Source: Paraphysoderma sedebokerense (taxonomy: Eukaryota > Blastocladiomycota > Physodermatomycetes > Physodermatales > Physodermataceae). Taken from it: a stretch of 64,000 nt of DNA. Where the stretch lies: contig JAHLJZ010000090.1 of assembly GCA_025602915.1 (NCBI GenBank), forward strand, positions 1 through 64,000, in the 5' to 3' direction. A model generated the notes under the pieces. That model was not told the DNA's origin and did not search any database. It saw only the letters and a list, made by a program, of their open reading frames with translations. A program made the translations under genes and the position numbers. This document shows, in pieces, positions 36,722-47,216 of this stretch; within the stretch, counting starts at the first letter, position 1; every line of letters begins with the position of its first letter.

Positions 36722-37807
36722 ATGAAGACATGGTTGCTAGCGTTACAGTTGAGTGTGAGTTTGATTTTTGGGGTTTGGTGTTTATCGGTTGATGCGGCGG
36801 TGATTAGCGTTGTTCAGTCTCGATATCGGTTTGCGGAATTTGAGGTAGTTAAAGATGGTCCAAGTCCGTCTTGTAACTCTTCGTTTTTGGGTAACAGTCT
36901 TATCGATTCATTGTTATCCAATACGTCGACGGTACCTCCGCCTTTTGCTGTTCCTCTTGAACCTGTGGTCTCTCGTGGGAATTATTTGGATAAAGATGGA
37001 AAAATCGAATTCTCGCATCAACTTGATTCAGTTTATATTCCCCATCATTATTCGTCTGTGATAGATGTATCTCCAACCTCCGAATCCGAGTCGTCTCTTC
37101 TCCACGAGTTTTACCGTAACCTCACCACTTCACACTCTTTGTTGGGTTTACTGAATACATCTGAATCGGTGGTATTCCCCAAATTCGGAAACTGTAGTCT
37201 CCCTCGTTCTTCGGATTCAAAAACGTTTCACCTCGGTTCTCCTTTTCGGGAATTAACGAACTGGTTTATCAATTTGTTTCAACGGATCCCAGCGGCGACA
37301 GGGTGGGTCGAACTCAACCGTTTTGATTTATGGCATGCACATATATTCGTTCGGGGTTGTAAATCTAAATATTTCGCTTCTGAACACAGCAAACAAGGGC
37401 AAAAGGAAAAGGGAATTGAAAATGAAAAGTCGGTGTTGGGAATCTTGTTTCATGCTCAAGAGTATCCGAATCGGAATGAATCAGAGTTCCCTTTTAACCT
37501 AGGATACTGCCAATTCAATTCCACACTACGCTACAACGTCACCAACATGGCGAAACGTAACTTTCTATACCTCATGTTTCCGTCCTCCTCTTCCATCAAC
37601 GACTCTCATTCAAGTTCGTCACCAAAGATAGAATCTAAACTGTTTATGTTGGCTAGTTCAAAAGGTGGAACAGAGGTGCCAGAGGGGGTAAAAAAGGTAT
37701 TGGGGGAGGCACCGCTTTATACCGTTTACGAAGATTACTTGGGAATAGTGCTTGGTGATTTGTATTACCTGAACGATGTTGGACTGGGTTGGATCGGTGC
37801 GAGGTAG
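36722..37807 (+). CDS. Secreted N-glycosylated protein, unknown family
   Basis: Single-exon gene of 361 residues, unusual in this intron-rich window. The N-terminus (MKTWLLALQLSVSLIFGVWC...) is a textbook signal peptide with likely cleavage near residues 22-26. About nine N-glycosylation sequons are present (NSS, NTS, NLT, NCS, NES, NST, NVT, NDS), there are few Cys residues and there is no second membrane helix. A conserved-looking core contains GSPFRELTNWFINLFQRIP and WVELNRFDLWHAHIFVRGC. I do not recognise a family. The last 23 codons and the 3' flank are duplicated 3 kb downstream. It is probably an extracellular or wall-associated protein. Confidence 0.72.
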   Translation: MKTWLLALQLSVSLIFGVWCLSVDAAVISVVQSRYRFAEFEVVKDGPSPSCNSSFLGNSLIDSLLSNTSTVPPPFAVPLEPVVSRGNYLDKDGKIEFSHQLDSVYIPHHYSSVIDVSPTSESESSLLHEFYRNLTTSHSLLGLLNTSESVVFPKFGNCSLPRSSDSKTFHLGSPFRELTNWFINLFQRIPAATGWVELNRFDLWHAHIFVRGCKSKYFASEHSKQGQKEKGIENEKSVLGILFHAQEYPNRNESEFPFNLGYCQFNSTLRYNVTNMAKRNFLYLMFPSSSSINDSHSSSSPKIESKLFMLASSKGGTEVPEGVKKVLGEAPLYTVYEDYLGIVLGDLYYLNDVGLGWIGAR

Positions 37808-38186
37808 AATTTTGTGATTGTTTCATAACAGGCTTCTTTGTATAGTCTTTTGATGGATTACATTTGAACACCCAACACAATGTAAATATATATACAATAT
37901 AGATAGACAATTCATTAATACATTGCAACTCTGTACAAATTCTTCACTCATCATCCAAGGGAATCCACGTGACTTTCATTTCCTTCGTTCCCTTCATTTG
38001 TCGCGTTTCTCTCTTCCCTCAATTCCTCTCTTCCACAATCATCCTCAACTAAACCCATCCCACCATCTCTACAAAATGGCACCCATACGTAAAACTCAAA
38101 CCAAATCCAAATCTAAAACTAAACCCAACCCTTCAGCTCCTGGTTCTTCCGTTAAGAACCCCCAAAAACCAACGTCAATCGGTGGC
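37732..38186 (+). repeat. Upstream copy of a 455-bp direct duplication
   Basis: Matches 40759-41209 with substitutions and small indels. It covers the last codons and 3' flank of the secreted-protein gene, the spacer with CACGTG at 37966-37971, and the first codons of the gene that starts MAPIRK. Weaker similarity runs on to about 38270. Confidence 0.88.
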
Positions 38187-38228
38187 ACCGTGGCGCCAAC
38201 ATGGATTCCACCAGACCTAAAAAATTGA
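38076..38228 (+). pseudogene. Truncated copy of the MAPIRK coiled-coil gene
   Basis: Encodes 50 residues, beginning MAPIRKTQTKSKSKTKPNPS and SSVKNPQKP, then stops. It matches the first exon of the intact gene at 41099, but none of the later coiled-coil exons follow. Upstream it keeps the same CACGTG-containing flank. It is best read as a 5' gene fragment left by the duplication. A short Lys/Pro-rich peptide could still be made. Confidence 0.7.
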
Positions 38229-38686
38229 GTATCATTGATCTTGGTGCGAGAGTGAAGATCTGAGAGAATGATAAGAAAACTGGGGATTGTGGCGATGGAG
38301 AAAGATGCTACAGAAACACAGAGTCATGAATAGTGACAGTTTAAGTGCCCGAGAGCGAATGGAGAGTAAACCGACATCAACAGCATCATTGGAAGCTGTA
38401 GCTTTCTTACTGACAAGACAAGCAGCATTTGTTGCATCAGTATGTACCATAATCTGACGACGATTAGACTGAGCACTAATCCTCTGAACTTTCTTCTGCA
38501 TTTATGTCCACAAATGAGTTCTACCTGAAACGAAAACACGAAATCGGTCACAATGCAGGTAATCCGGAGTAAGGATAATGGGATAATAGAAATTCTATGG
38601 GACAGGAGTATGGGACAGGATTCCCACATTTCAATCATGATCATTTCTTGGCAATAGAAAGGTTTTCCCAAGCACTTCATTCTTTA
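38229..38686. other. Intergenic stretch, unresolved
   Basis: Starts with decayed sequence related to intron 1 of the intact MAPIRK gene. Two overlapping minus-strand frames (38232-38501 and 38324-38680) compete over the same bases, and neither resembles a known protein. I make no gene call. Confidence 0.4.
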
Positions 38687-39442
38687 TTACTCATTAGAAA
38701 CATAATATTTTGTATTCATAAAAAATTTTGTACCCGTGCATTCAAATCCTCCTGGCGTAAGGTCCAGGAACTCAAATCCCATATCCCATAGAGTTTCCAT
38801 TATCATATTATCCTCACTCTTGATTCTCTTTCTCAAATGTAACATATTCTTCAAGTCGAATTCCTCAAGCCTCAAAACACTGTCTATGAACTCTTCGTGA
38901 TATGATAAGACTGAATCTGTGATGTAATGACAAAAGTCCCTTCGATTGTTCAATACAAATATCGTCGCACCCGCTTCATCCTCATCGCTCAGGTAACGTG
39001 AAATCTTTCTACGAAAGTCCATCGTCGGAAACGCTAACTTATGAGTTTGAATCATGTCTGGTTTCGACTCCATGAACGACACAAAGTATTTACTTCCGAC
39101 ATTCCAATCGCAAATTTCACGATGTTGATCTAAACTTCGTTCTTTCAAAATGTCGGGAATGTAACTCTCAATAGTCGCCCGGTAATACGATTCATACGTT
39201 CCAAACATAGCGATCATCTTGTCATAATCCGGACCATTCTCTTCCTTTACAGTTTCTAAACCCTTCTCTTCAATTTCGTCCCTCATTTCGCCGCAGTATT
39301 CCTCATAGCCAATAGATTCGTAATCCCTTCCGACCTCGTCAAAGATGTCATTAACGGTTTTACCCTTTGCGCCTTTAAGCATCCCTCCCAACCAGGTCGA
39401 CAGTTTCCAACTTGAGTGATCTTCTAATGTCGCAATTCCCAT
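38687..39442 (-). CDS. Orphan 251-residue protein, weakly NT5DC1-like
   Basis: Single-exon frame from ATG 39442, with a TATAAAA box at 39520-39514, about 72 nt upstream. Parts resemble the middle and end of cytosolic 5'-nucleotidase-domain protein NT5DC1: a helical cap, then the strand ATIFVLNNRRDFCHYITDSVL, like the NT5DC LLLITSSHSDY segment, and HEEFIDSVL, like SFFIDSVLG. The N-terminal HAD strand with the DxD nucleophile pair is missing, so nucleotidase activity would not be expected. It lies between the two copies of the 455-bp duplication. It could be a captured gene fragment with its own promoter or an unrelated protein. I am not sure of the family. Confidence 0.5.
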   Translation of the reverse strand: MGIATLEDHSSWKLSTWLGGMLKGAKGKTVNDIFDEVGRDYESIGYEEYCGEMRDEIEEKGLETVKEENGPDYDKMIAMFGTYESYYRATIESYIPDILKERSLDQHREICDWNVGSKYFVSFMESKPDMIQTHKLAFPTMDFRRKISRYLSDEDEAGATIFVLNNRRDFCHYITDSVLSYHEEFIDSVLRLEEFDLKNMLHLRKRIKSEDNMIMETLWDMGFEFLDLTPGGFECTGTKFFMNTKYYVSNE

Positions 39443-40758
39443 GATTTGTGTTGAATTGTTTATTTTACTATTTGACGAAAGAATGATGGTGCACTGAGAG
39501 TATCACGCACCTGTTTTATACCCTCAGAATCCGCAGTATGTCGCACCAATTTTCCTTGTACCCAGTAAAGCCACATCATAAATTCGGTGGCTTGGAACTG
39601 TTGGAAGTCGGGGACTCGAGAGTTTCCACAATCCAAAGTCGAAAAATACTATATTTCATCGGAAAAAAAATATAATTAATCAATGTTGCTCCCCCACATT
39701 TTCTTTCAACCATTACTTCAGCAGGCTTGCATTTTTTTCCGGATAATTATACGGTGAAGGATGAGTGGAATACCTATTGTAACATTAATTCGGCTTTGTG
39801 CCAACATATGCTCTCTGCAAAGGGGATTTCAATCGGCGATATAAATTTTCGAGCAACGTAACACTCTATTTGCAACTATCTGACACCCAGATTTTGTTCA
39901 ATTATCTTCGTCCTTTGATTACAACTTTATGCAGAAGGAAGAACTTTTCGGAAAAATTGGTTCGCTTTTCACTAATTTTCGATGCTACATCTTTTAACAT
40001 CCACCATCGGTATTGCCATGCATGTAAGACCATTAGAATTATATTCAAAATTCCGGTTTATCAAAAATTCAATTTTGTGCGTAACCTTCATCACTGGTGC
40101 TTCGATTATCTCAGACGTATCACACTTGAGAGTTATCGCCGACACACAGCATTATGTTGATGGGTTTTCTGGAGTATTATTAGCATTTCAAACATACCAA
40201 TCGGCAAGGTGTACAAGCATGCTTAGTCACCGTGGATTTCGCTTGCATACTTGTCATTTCATATTCTGTGGGAACATTCTTCAATATTCGACCTCCTAGC
40301 CAGTTTTATACGTGGGCTTGGAATATATGCTGGTGAATGTGCTCTCAGATTCATTTCTCAAACTGCAACAAAGGGGTTATACTTTCTGACTGGCACGCCA
40401 AAGTCTGCCAGGTTTACAACTCTCACTTGTTGCCGCAATATCAGCAGGCGTTATTCAGTATAGTTTGAACTTCAAAAATTATTTTTATATGGACGATACT
40501 ACTCCTTTATATACAATTGCTTTGCGAACATCCCCAGACACAATAGGACCAGGCCTTTTAGGTTGACGCCGTCGGGTATTTACTATCTTCTAGGTTGAGA
40601 TTGAACTTGTTCCGTGAGCGATGCAAGAAGGCGGGCCGGCCGATTCTAAAGACATATAGAATAAGTAGCTGTAAAATTTAAGATGTAACAGCATCTTATC
40701 CATATTTATAAACCAGATATGGCTATCGTGAAATCTGACATCTCACATTCGAGATGCC
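39443..40758. other. Intergenic region with decayed coding traces
   Basis: Promoter of the minus-strand orphan ORF at its left end, then AT-rich sequence. The middle part holds the PAP2-like relic described separately. From 40470 to 40758 I see nothing identifiable. Confidence 0.45.
39960..40330 (+). pseudogene. Possible PAP2-type phosphatase gene relic
   Basis: One frame reads GIAMHVRPLELYSKF, then CVTFITGASIISDVSHLRV and ADTQHYVDGFSGVLLAF. The spacing R-x3-D-x2-H-x3-D-x3-G matches the C3 motif region of PAP2/LPP phosphatases, and hydrophobic stretches surround it. Hydrophobic sequence continues in other frames, with stops on both sides and no good splice sites, so it looks decayed. The call rests on one motif and may be chance. 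Confidence 0.28.
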
Positions 40759-41209
40759 AGATTACTTGGGAATAGTACTTGGGGATTTGTATTACCTGAA
40801 CGTAGTTGGACTGGGTTGGATCGGTGCGAGGTAGAATTTTGTGATTGTCATAACTGAGTTCTTTGCATAGTCATTTTATATATTCCATTTGAACACACCA
40901 CACAATGTAAATACACATACAATATAGATAGACAATCTATTAATACATTGCAACTATGTAATTCACCACACTATGCGAGGGAATCCACGTGACTTTCATT
41001 TCCGTCCGTTCGCTTTCAATTTCTCGCGTTCCTCTTTTCTCTCTATTCCTCTCTTCCACACTCATCCTCAACTGAACCCGTTCCACCATCTCTAAAAAAT
41101 GGCACCCATCCGTAAGGCCCATACCAAATCCAAAACTAAAACTAAACCAAACACTTCAGCCCCTGGTTCTTCCGTTAAGAACCCCCAAAAACCAATGCCA
41201 ATCGGTGGC
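40759..41209 (+). repeat. Downstream copy of the 455-bp direct duplication
   Basis: Second copy of 37732-38186. It begins inside the last 23 codons of the secreted-protein gene (YLGIVLGDLYYLN...), keeps the stop and 3' flank, the CACGTG (40986-40991), and the start of the intact MAPIRK gene. Abrupt loss of similarity at 40758 marks the breakpoint. Confidence 0.88.
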
Positions 41210-42635
41210 GCCACCATGGGTTCCACCAGACTAGGTAAATTGAGTACCAATTCGACTGTGAAAGCAAGTACGTATGAGAGAATTTTTATTTGAAAGGGTA
41301 TCTGGTGGATACAGGGAGAAATAGTCGATTCATTCCCAGAGTAATTTTAAACTGTTACGACTCGGTGTGGTCATCAGTGGCTGAGCCCGATTCACCACCA
41401 GATCTCAGTTCTCGTGAGGATGGAGTAGATGGGGTGTTAGTCCATTTTTAAGTTCTTTTGTGGTATCTAAACATATATTAAAAATTTAGGAGTAATCGAA
41501 GAGGAAGAAAGAGGAAGAACTGGTGGCGTCGATAACAAACTGGTTCAAGATGTTTGTCAATCGGACAGGTTTGTTGCGGTTTTCGTTTGATGGTTTGGTG
41601 ATCTGATCTGTGAATCTACTGTTGTTCGTTCGCGTTGGAGTGAGAGATTTGGAGATCACTGTGATACTTGATCCTCCAATCTTTGATTTTTGTTATCATG
41701 GTCATAGATTACGTTTTTCACGTTTAACGATTCTTATTCTTGATTTTTATTCTTCACAACAGCGCCACCGGACAAGATCAAAAAATGGATCCGGCCTTGA
41801 TGTTGCCGATTCTATGCATGAAGAAAAGATCAGAGCAGATGATTGCCGCGATTGAATTGAATACGGATAAACATTTGAAGAGTGTGGCTGAAGGGTTGTC
41901 CGTATGGGCGAAGAGCATGGATGCGGAAACGTTAGTTATGATCTTCATTAATTCGTTGAGTCCAGTTTTGCTACACAATTATTCGATTCTATTTTCTCAT
42001 GATTTTGCTTGTCGCTAATTACTCATGGTTGATTACTGGCACACATGCCGTTGGAATTGTTCTCATAATCGATTCACCTAAACTCGTTAATAGAACACGT
42101 CGACTCAACGCCCATAAGCGAAAATACAGTGACTTGACGGACCATGAATCTCAAGTTCTCAAAAAGTTGAAGGCAGCTTATGAGCGGTACTCTCAAACTG
42201 TTGAAATGACCATGACAGAGTTGGAGAAGAATTTGAATGGTATGGGTAAATTGGTCAAAGAATGTGGAAGTGAGATTAGCAAGTTTGGTGCGTTCCTCTG
42301 GATTACATTGAGAGCTCGCATCACCGAGCGCGATGGTTGAGCTTTGCATAATCCACTCACCGATTGAACTGATCTTGATAGATCAAACTCAAAAGCAACA
42401 GACGATGGAATTGTATCATCAATGTGACGAAACGATTCAAGGATTCAAAGCCAAGGTTGTCCATTCTCGCAAGGTAAGTTTTTGTTCACTGTTATTCAGA
42501 AATTATCGCATTTCACATCGCGATACACTTTTTCATGGTTGGCACTATGATTAACTTAATTAACAACGTACAATGAAATAGGAGCAAGATGTGCATGCGG
42601 TGAAACAACAATTGCAAACATTGTTTAGCTTTTAG
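41099..42635 (+). CDS. SYCP3-like coiled-coil protein (candidate meiotic axis protein)
   Basis: Six exons: 41099-41267, 41490-41568, 41763-41930, 42094-42287, 42382-42473, 42582-42635, giving 251 residues with every phase consistent. The first 60 residues are basic and Pro/Ser-rich (MAPIRKAHTKSKTKTK). The remainder is helical coiled coil. The C-terminus resembles animal SYCP3, which is 236 residues. VLKKLKAAYERY...TELEKN recalls SYCP3 IKQLYEQF...EELEKN, and EQDVHAVKQQLQTLF at the very end recalls QEIASVRKSLQSMLF. SYCP3 (Cor1/Xlr/Xmr family) forms filaments on meiotic chromosome axes. Similar length, a basic N-terminus and the same end point support homology, but coiled coils mislead and I cannot test it here. 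Confidence 0.6.
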
Positions 42636-42956
42636 GAGCGACAAGGATGGCATTTCAAGCGAGGGCGGACTTGAACTGATAGTATTAGGGCTATTAGTGT
42701 ATTAGTGTATGTGTATGTGTATAAATACCTTGTTGACAAATATAGTGTATAGAGTATGTTTGTTGAGAGGAGGAGCGGAGAGAGGAGGGAGGAGGGCATA
42801 TTTTCCAACTGAACTCGGGAGTGGAGTACTAGTGGAGAGGATCGAGCAGAGGCGTGGATTGTTTGTTTACTGGAGACTGGGGAATCCCTCAGTGTCAGTG
42901 GAGTTCCCTCTTTTGCCTACTCCAGTAGATACTCACAGGACAGCAGAGGGAACAGC
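42636..42956. promoter_or_regulatory. Promoter region of the USP10-like gene
   Basis: Contains a TG-rich run (GTATGTGTATGTGTATA near 42706-42722) and a purine-rich GGAGCGGAGAGAGGAGGGAGG stretch (about 42770-42790) before the ATG at 42957. No other gene. The long frame 42709-43341 is an alternate frame of the USP10-like exon. Confidence 0.45.
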
Positions 42957-45900
42957 ATGCACAAGCGACACAAGCACAAGGCACACTCTGCCACTCCCTC
43001 ATCTGTATCATCCTCTGCAGCTGCATCCTCGCTCCATCCGCACCACCACACACACACACTCCACAGCCACTACCAGCACACCCACAGCAGCTACCTCCAG
43101 TACCCCGCCATCCACTACCCCCACCATCCCTCCCTCCCGCATCCAAACGCCCATCCACACACCCACTCTCATCCGCACCACCACCAGAATCATCTCATCA
43201 ACTATCCAAACAACAACCCGCAAAATCCATCCCAGTACAACTCTTTTGCCCAACAGCAGCAACAACAACAACCGCCATCCAACGTCTCAACCATCCCCTC
43301 CATTCCCTCCGTCCCTTCCGTCCCAAATATACCCAACGTAGCCCTACCAGGCATGCCTGGCATCGGCGTCGGTGTCAACGCCATGGCCGGCGGTGTCCCC
43401 GGAATGAGCGGCCTAGGAACGATACCCCCCAATGTTTTTCACACTATGTATCCAAATGTTCATATGCAATCTCATTATCCTGGCTATATTCATTCCCCTT
43501 ACCATTTTAACCCAAATCAGACCCCGGAAAGCGGGTTGGTCAGTGTCAACGACAATCCAAAATCCTCGAAACGAAATGAAAATGTGAACGATCTTCATCA
43601 TCATCGAAAAGAGCAGTCACGGGATCATGTACCCACAAGTTCGGAGAAAAACGCTACCACGAAAACAGTGGCAAAGTCTGATTTGAAAAACAATTCCAAC
43701 AACATGCCGAACGGTATTGTCAAATCAGACGAACTGAAAACAAACAAGGAAAATAGGGATCCAAGTAAAATTGAAAATTCCAGCGAAATGAATGGCGTTC
43801 AAAAGGTCAAAAACGAGAAATCAATACCTGATAGCACAATTATGAATACCAGTGTGACACAAGTCAAAAGTGATAAAAATCAGTTACAAAAGGAAATGAA
43901 GGTATTTATCATTGGTTCATTTTATAAACTTTTACGTGCTTCTATAAGAGCCTTGGTTTACATTCCGACTGTTTGCTGACCTAATCAATAACTATGAATC
44001 GAATTTCTAGCTGCCATGGTCACCCCCCGCTGGCCATTTACTATCCACCCCGAACCGAAGGTATTCAAAGCAATGGCCGTTCGGTGTCGACCTATCATCG
44101 CCGTTCGTGCTAAGCCGACCTCCGTTTACGCATCCCTTACTTTCCGTTACATCACCAACAAAGGAATCGAGGCAGCCCGAGCAAAAGAGCGAGCCATCGA
44201 CGTCACGGTCAAGATCAAAATCGAGGGACGCATCAGTGAAAGTCAACGAGTCCGGGAATCAGACAGTATCTAAAATTGATACGACAGCTAACCTTGACAA
44301 GAAACTAGAAGTATCTTCTACCTCAGATGAACAATCCACATCTCCATCGGACCAAAAGTCATTAAATTATGCAGCTATTCTCAAATCACCTTCCGCTTCT
44401 TCTCTTTCATTCCCTCCCTCGGCCACATCTCCTTCATCTTCCTCCTCATCGGCTCCTGTAGACGCCTCAACATCGACGCCGCAACTTTCAGCAGCGGTAT
44501 CCTCGAAACCCTCCGTCCCCGAATCCACCCCTACCCAACCTCCATCCTCCTCACAACCTTCTACATCTTCAACGCAAGCTTCTCAACCCTCGGGCTTAAA
44601 ACCCAGATGGGCAGATCTAGTCCGAAAGCCCAATGCTTCATCCTCGTCGGCGTCTTCAACATCCTCCACCCCCCTTTCTGCTTCACTCTCTGCTGGATCT
44701 CAAAATATAAGCCAGCAGTCAAATAGCAGTATGAACGTTGGGACGTTCGCTGCCGGTCCAGGGCTACAGTCGTCTAAAGGTCTTTTTGGTGGAGTAGGAG
44801 GACGAGGAAACAAGTACAAAGTTTTGGCAGGTTTGTGCTCTTCTTTCCTTCCACATTGTTGGTTCTGTTTCGGTGTATCAAGTGACTAATAACTCTTGAA
44901 AATAGATATCATCACGTCGTTTTCCCCTTCTTTCACCGGTAAATTAATCAAACCTAGAGGACTAATTAATAATGGAAATACTTGTTACCGTAATTCGGTT
45001 CGTTTTCTCTCCTTCCTTTAACTACTTGTTGGCTGGGTATTTCGACAACCTCCAACTTGTCTTTTTAAACTCCATGACTGAATTCATCGATATGTTAGAT
45101 TCTTCATCCGATACTACGAGCGAAACCTTTTTATGATCTGTTACATGTCATTGCAATTAATACCGTTCACGAATTCAAAAGTCAAACTCCTTTATTGGAT
45201 GCATTGTATGTATTGATTCATGCCGGCCGTTCTTCCAACATCCTTCTCGCAGGATCACTTTACTAACATTTGATTTCTTTGGTGTGTTCTGGAATCGTTG
45301 CGGCTATCAAATAGTATCGCGTTCATGAAAGAATTTGAAGACGATGACTCCGCCGATTCGCCGTCGATTGTCAATGGACCTACACCTGGTTCTGTGACGA
45401 AAACGGTTGAAGAAGTGTTTGACTCAGAACCGTTTGTGCCGGAAGATATTTATAATGCCTTAAATCAGTTGACGGCGTTTGCGTCTATGAAGGTTTGTAA
45501 TCACCTTATTATCCTAAATGTGGCGGGGTCTCTAATTATTTGATTTCTTTTATACTGCGTGAAATTAGGGTCGACAAGAAGACGCCCAAGAATTCCTTGG
45601 TCTCCTCCTTGACGCTTTAACCGACGAATTCTTAAAAGTTCTAAAAATCGCTTCCACCACTTCTTTATCCTCCTCGTCTACTCAACTTGACGCTTCTCTC
45701 TCCAAACCGATTGAATCAACTCAACCTGCACAATCTAACCCCGGAGCCGGAACTGGAAACAGCGCTGGAGATTGGATTGAAGTTGGTCCCAAAAATAAAG
45801 TCAGCGTCACGAGGTCGATAGAAATCGAAGAGTCCCCTATCAGTAAAATATTCGGAGGTAAATTGAGGAGTGTTGTCAAACGAAGTGGATGTAAAGATTC

Positions 45901-47216
45901 AGTAACGGTGGAACCATTCCAGAGTTTACCCTTGGATATTACTGTTCGTATTTCTATTTTCTGTTTTTTTTTTTTTGCGAGATGATAAGGACATGGTTAA
46001 TTAATATTGAGGTTTCCAAATGTTCAGCCCGATAACGTGTTGACGATTGAAGATGCGATCAATCATTTAACCATGCCTGAAACATTGGAAGGGTATACCT
46101 CTCAATCCAAAGGTCACCAAGTCGACGCCACCAAACAAACATTTATAGAAGAATGTCCACCCGTTTTGATACTTCATTCTAAACGGTTTATATATACCCC
46201 TTCTAATGGTGTTCAAAAATTACGTAAACATATAGATTGTGATTTGACTTTGAGTATAAGAGATCAGTGGTTGAGTCCGGGAAAGAGAGGAATGGGGAAA
46301 TTGGAGTATAGATTGTTTGCTGGTATGTTGTGAATCGTTATGGCTCCTTTGTTTTGTGTTGGCACTTATTGACTATACTATTTTCAAAGTCGTATACCAT
46401 CACGGTAATTTAGCCGCGGGCGGTCACTATACCTGTTCTGTCCTTCGACAAAACAACAAACAGTGGGTACACATCGATGATACCAAAATCAGTACCATCC
46501 CCCCATCCGAAGTCTGTGGGGAACACAAAGATCGATTACCGTACCTTTACTTCTTTGAAATCATTCAGCAACCTTCATCTACACTTTCTCCATCCCCTTC
46601 GTTCGTTTCTACGTCTTCTTCATCTTTTTACCAATCTACCCTCTCCATTAATCAAGGCGGATACAACGTTTTACAATCTTCATTATCAAATTCACTTAAC
46701 TCCTCTTCCAACTCATTCGTCACATCTACCTCGAACCCCGCCGCTTCAAATTCTTCTTTAAACTCGGGCACCTCATCAATCGAGTCATCACGAAACAACT
46801 CTACCTCACATTTACCACAATCCAAAAAAGACAAAGATTCATGGAGTATAGTCGAACGACAAGGGTACTCCAACAACCCTAACCACTCCACTCATTCAAT
46901 TTCATCCACGACATCCACCCGATCCAACCGATCTTCACATCAAAATGTACAATCTAATTCTACCTCATCAAAACTACACACTTCTACACCGCTATTAAAT
47001 TCATCTTCTGTTTCTTCACTTTCTACGTCTTCTTCGTCGTTACCGTCTCATGGGTCACAACAATCCTCGAAAAGAAAAAAGAATAGATCAAAATCTAGAG
47101 ACCATAATGAAAAACTTTTGGGTTCTGGTTCTGGTTTAACTGTCGGATCAGGGGGAAATGTAAAAGAAGCTCCGGTAGGCGCAAATTGGACAAGCGTTCC
47201 CCTCAAAAAACGGTAA
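42957..47216 (+). CDS. Ubiquitin-specific protease, USP10/Ubp3-like
   Basis: Eight exons: 42957-43901, 44011-44830, 44906-44997, 45099-45205, 45315-45492, 45569-45943, 46028-46322, 46390-47216, giving 1,212 residues. The Cys box reads GLINNGNTCYRNS and continues over an intron as ILHPILRAKPFY. Then come GRQEDAQEFLGLLLDAL and the His box HHGNLAAGGHYTCSV with WVHIDDTKI. The motif PRWADLV before the catalytic domain resembles the SWASL element of USP10/Ubp3, which deubiquitinates Sec23, p53 and ribosome-associated targets in other species. The N-terminus is rich in His, Pro and Gln (HHHTHT, a Gln run). Unlike USP10, about 215 Ser/Thr-rich residues follow the catalytic domain and end in a basic patch (KRKKNRSKSRDH). 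The usual Gln after NSxL is His here. Confidence 0.9.

Noticed and set aside
37732-41209. Reading the two 455-bp direct repeats as terminal repeats of a mobile element
   Set aside because: The repeats contain the ends of host genes, and nothing between them resembles element genes or priming sites. Local duplication explains them better.
42709-43341. 210-codon Thr/Pro/Ser-rich frame
   Set aside because: It is an alternate frame over the low-complexity first exon of the USP10-like gene; only the 42957 frame links by splicing to the USP domain.
43008-43432. Overlapping minus-strand Val/Gly-rich frames
   Set aside because: Antisense shadows of the His/Pro-rich USP10-like exon.
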